From: Bradyrhizobium diazoefficiens USDA 110
GTDB lineage: Bacteria > Pseudomonadota > Alphaproteobacteria > Rhizobiales > Xanthobacteraceae
Direction: 5' to 3'
DNA: 64,000 bases
NCBI RefSeq assembly: GCF_000011365.1
Contig: NC_004463.1
Span: 496,001-560,000 of the forward strand
Shown here: one piece after another, positions 63,523 to 64,000 of the stretch
Layout of the letters: each line of letters opens with the position of its first letter
How positions within the stretch are numbered: the first letter of the stretch is position 1
The notes under the pieces: generated by a model
Database searches by the model: none
What the model saw: the letters and a program-made list of their open reading frames with translations, nothing else
Told to the model about the DNA's origin: nothing
Position numbers and translations under genes: made by a program

Positions 63523-64000
63523 ATGACCAATCTTCGTTTCGTGCTGCTTGCCACCACGGCTCTGACCGCGATGCAATTGGCAAACACCGCATCGCATGCG
63601 CAAGGCGCTTCGCCGCTCGTGGTCGCGCAGGCCCAGCCTCAAGAGACGGGCCCTGACGGAAAACCGAAGCAGCCGCCGAAGGGACCGCCAGGGGCTGCGC
63701 CGCCTGCTGCGCCCGCGCGCCCGGCCGCTCCGCCGCCCGCCGCTGCGCCGCCGCACCCGCCCGCTGCGCCTCCGCCGGCCGCCGCGCCGCCGCGCCCCGC
63801 GGCGCCGCCTCCGCCTCCGCCTCCGCCTGCGGCACGTCCGGCTCCGCCGCCCCCGCCACCGCCGCCTGCCGCTCCGAAGCAGCCTTCGCCGCCTCCGGCC
63901 GCGGCCCCGCAGCAGCACGCCCCGACACCGCCGCCTCCGGCTCCGCCCGCAGCACGTCCGGCGCCCACGCCACCCGCGCCGCCGCCCGCCGCAGCTCCAC
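63523..64000 (+). CDS. Exported Pro/Ala-rich protein, 3' end beyond window (possibly OmpA-family)
   Basis: The frame opens at ATG 63523 and has no stop to the window end, so at least 159 residues. It begins with a signal peptide (MTNLRFVLLATTALTAMQLA..., cleaved about residue 27 after SHAQ). A long low-complexity linker of PPAAPARPAAPPPAAAPP-type repeats with scattered Lys, Gln, His and Arg follows. In Bradyrhizobium such N-termini often precede a C-terminal OmpA/peptidoglycan-binding domain, but none of that domain is visible here, so the OmpA assignment is inference. Confidence 0.65.
   Translation, partial: MTNLRFVLLATTALTAMQLANTASHAQGASPLVVAQAQPQETGPDGKPKQPPKGPPGAAPPAAPARPAAPPPAAAPPHPPAAPPPAAAPPRPAAPPPPPPPPAARPAPPPPPPPPAAPKQPSPPPAAAPQQHAPTPPPPAPPAARPAPTPPAPPPAAAP

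Overview
This is a 64 kb stretch of a GC-rich alphaproteobacterial chromosome. The gene content, the malonyl-CoA synthetase very close to the Rhodopseudomonas/Bradyrhizobium type, the cytochrome c maturation and aconitase genes, and the many intergenic palindromes of the slow-growing rhizobial kind all point to Bradyrhizobium or a near relative. That assignment comes from recalled family sequences and gene order, not from a database search. Nearly everything is housekeeping or conserved-hypothetical. I see no prophage, plasmid module, transposase, CRISPR array, rRNA or convincing tRNA.

Layout. 1-2.1 kb (minus): zapE (cut by the window edge), thpR and a tesA-like GDSL esterase, which stands divergent from a LolD-like ATPase and its FtsX-type permease (2.1-5.4 kb). 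Then a Bax-inhibitor-1 protein, a GNAT acetyltransferase, DUF2794, a long repeat-rich gap with a candidate small RNA, DUF1223 and acnA. 12.4-15.7 kb (plus): ccmA, ccmB, ccmC, ccmD and ccmG. 15.8-22 kb: yciB, ftsY, mtaB and dapF on the minus strand, with an RluA-type pseudouridine synthase and a DUF2336 protein on the plus strand between ftsY and mtaB. 22.2-23.7 kb: a secreted GyrI-like protein and a SIMPL protein. 25.3-31.4 kb: ffh, rpsP, rimM, then a divergent LysR/MFS pair set inside the otherwise canonical rpsP-rimM-trmD-rplS order.

31.7-44.7 kb: leuC, leuD and leuB, dispersed among small exported proteins, a zincin, a glycosyltransferase, a HAD phosphatase with a CitE-like lyase, a carbonic anhydrase and asd. 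44.9-53.2 kb: an MFS protein, a periplasmic molybdenum oxidoreductase with its b-type cytochrome, a fasciclin protein, an SDR divergent from matB, a TauE/SafE permease and a LysR regulator. 53.6-57.2 kb: sdhCDAB. 57.4-64 kb: a hybrid sensor kinase, an SbmA/YddA-like ABC transporter, an FkbM methyltransferase, a VOC protein and two proline-rich proteins, the last running off the window.

The signal not explained by genes is the intergenic fraction. At least seven families of long imperfect palindromes recur in both orientations, sometimes inside operons (ccmA/ccmB, sdhA/sdhB). Two further large unique inverted repeats lie directly upstream of ftsY, and an iteron-like array precedes the GyrI-like gene. 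These, the candidate structured RNA near 8.0-8.15 kb and the interrupted trmD operon are the best items for follow-up.
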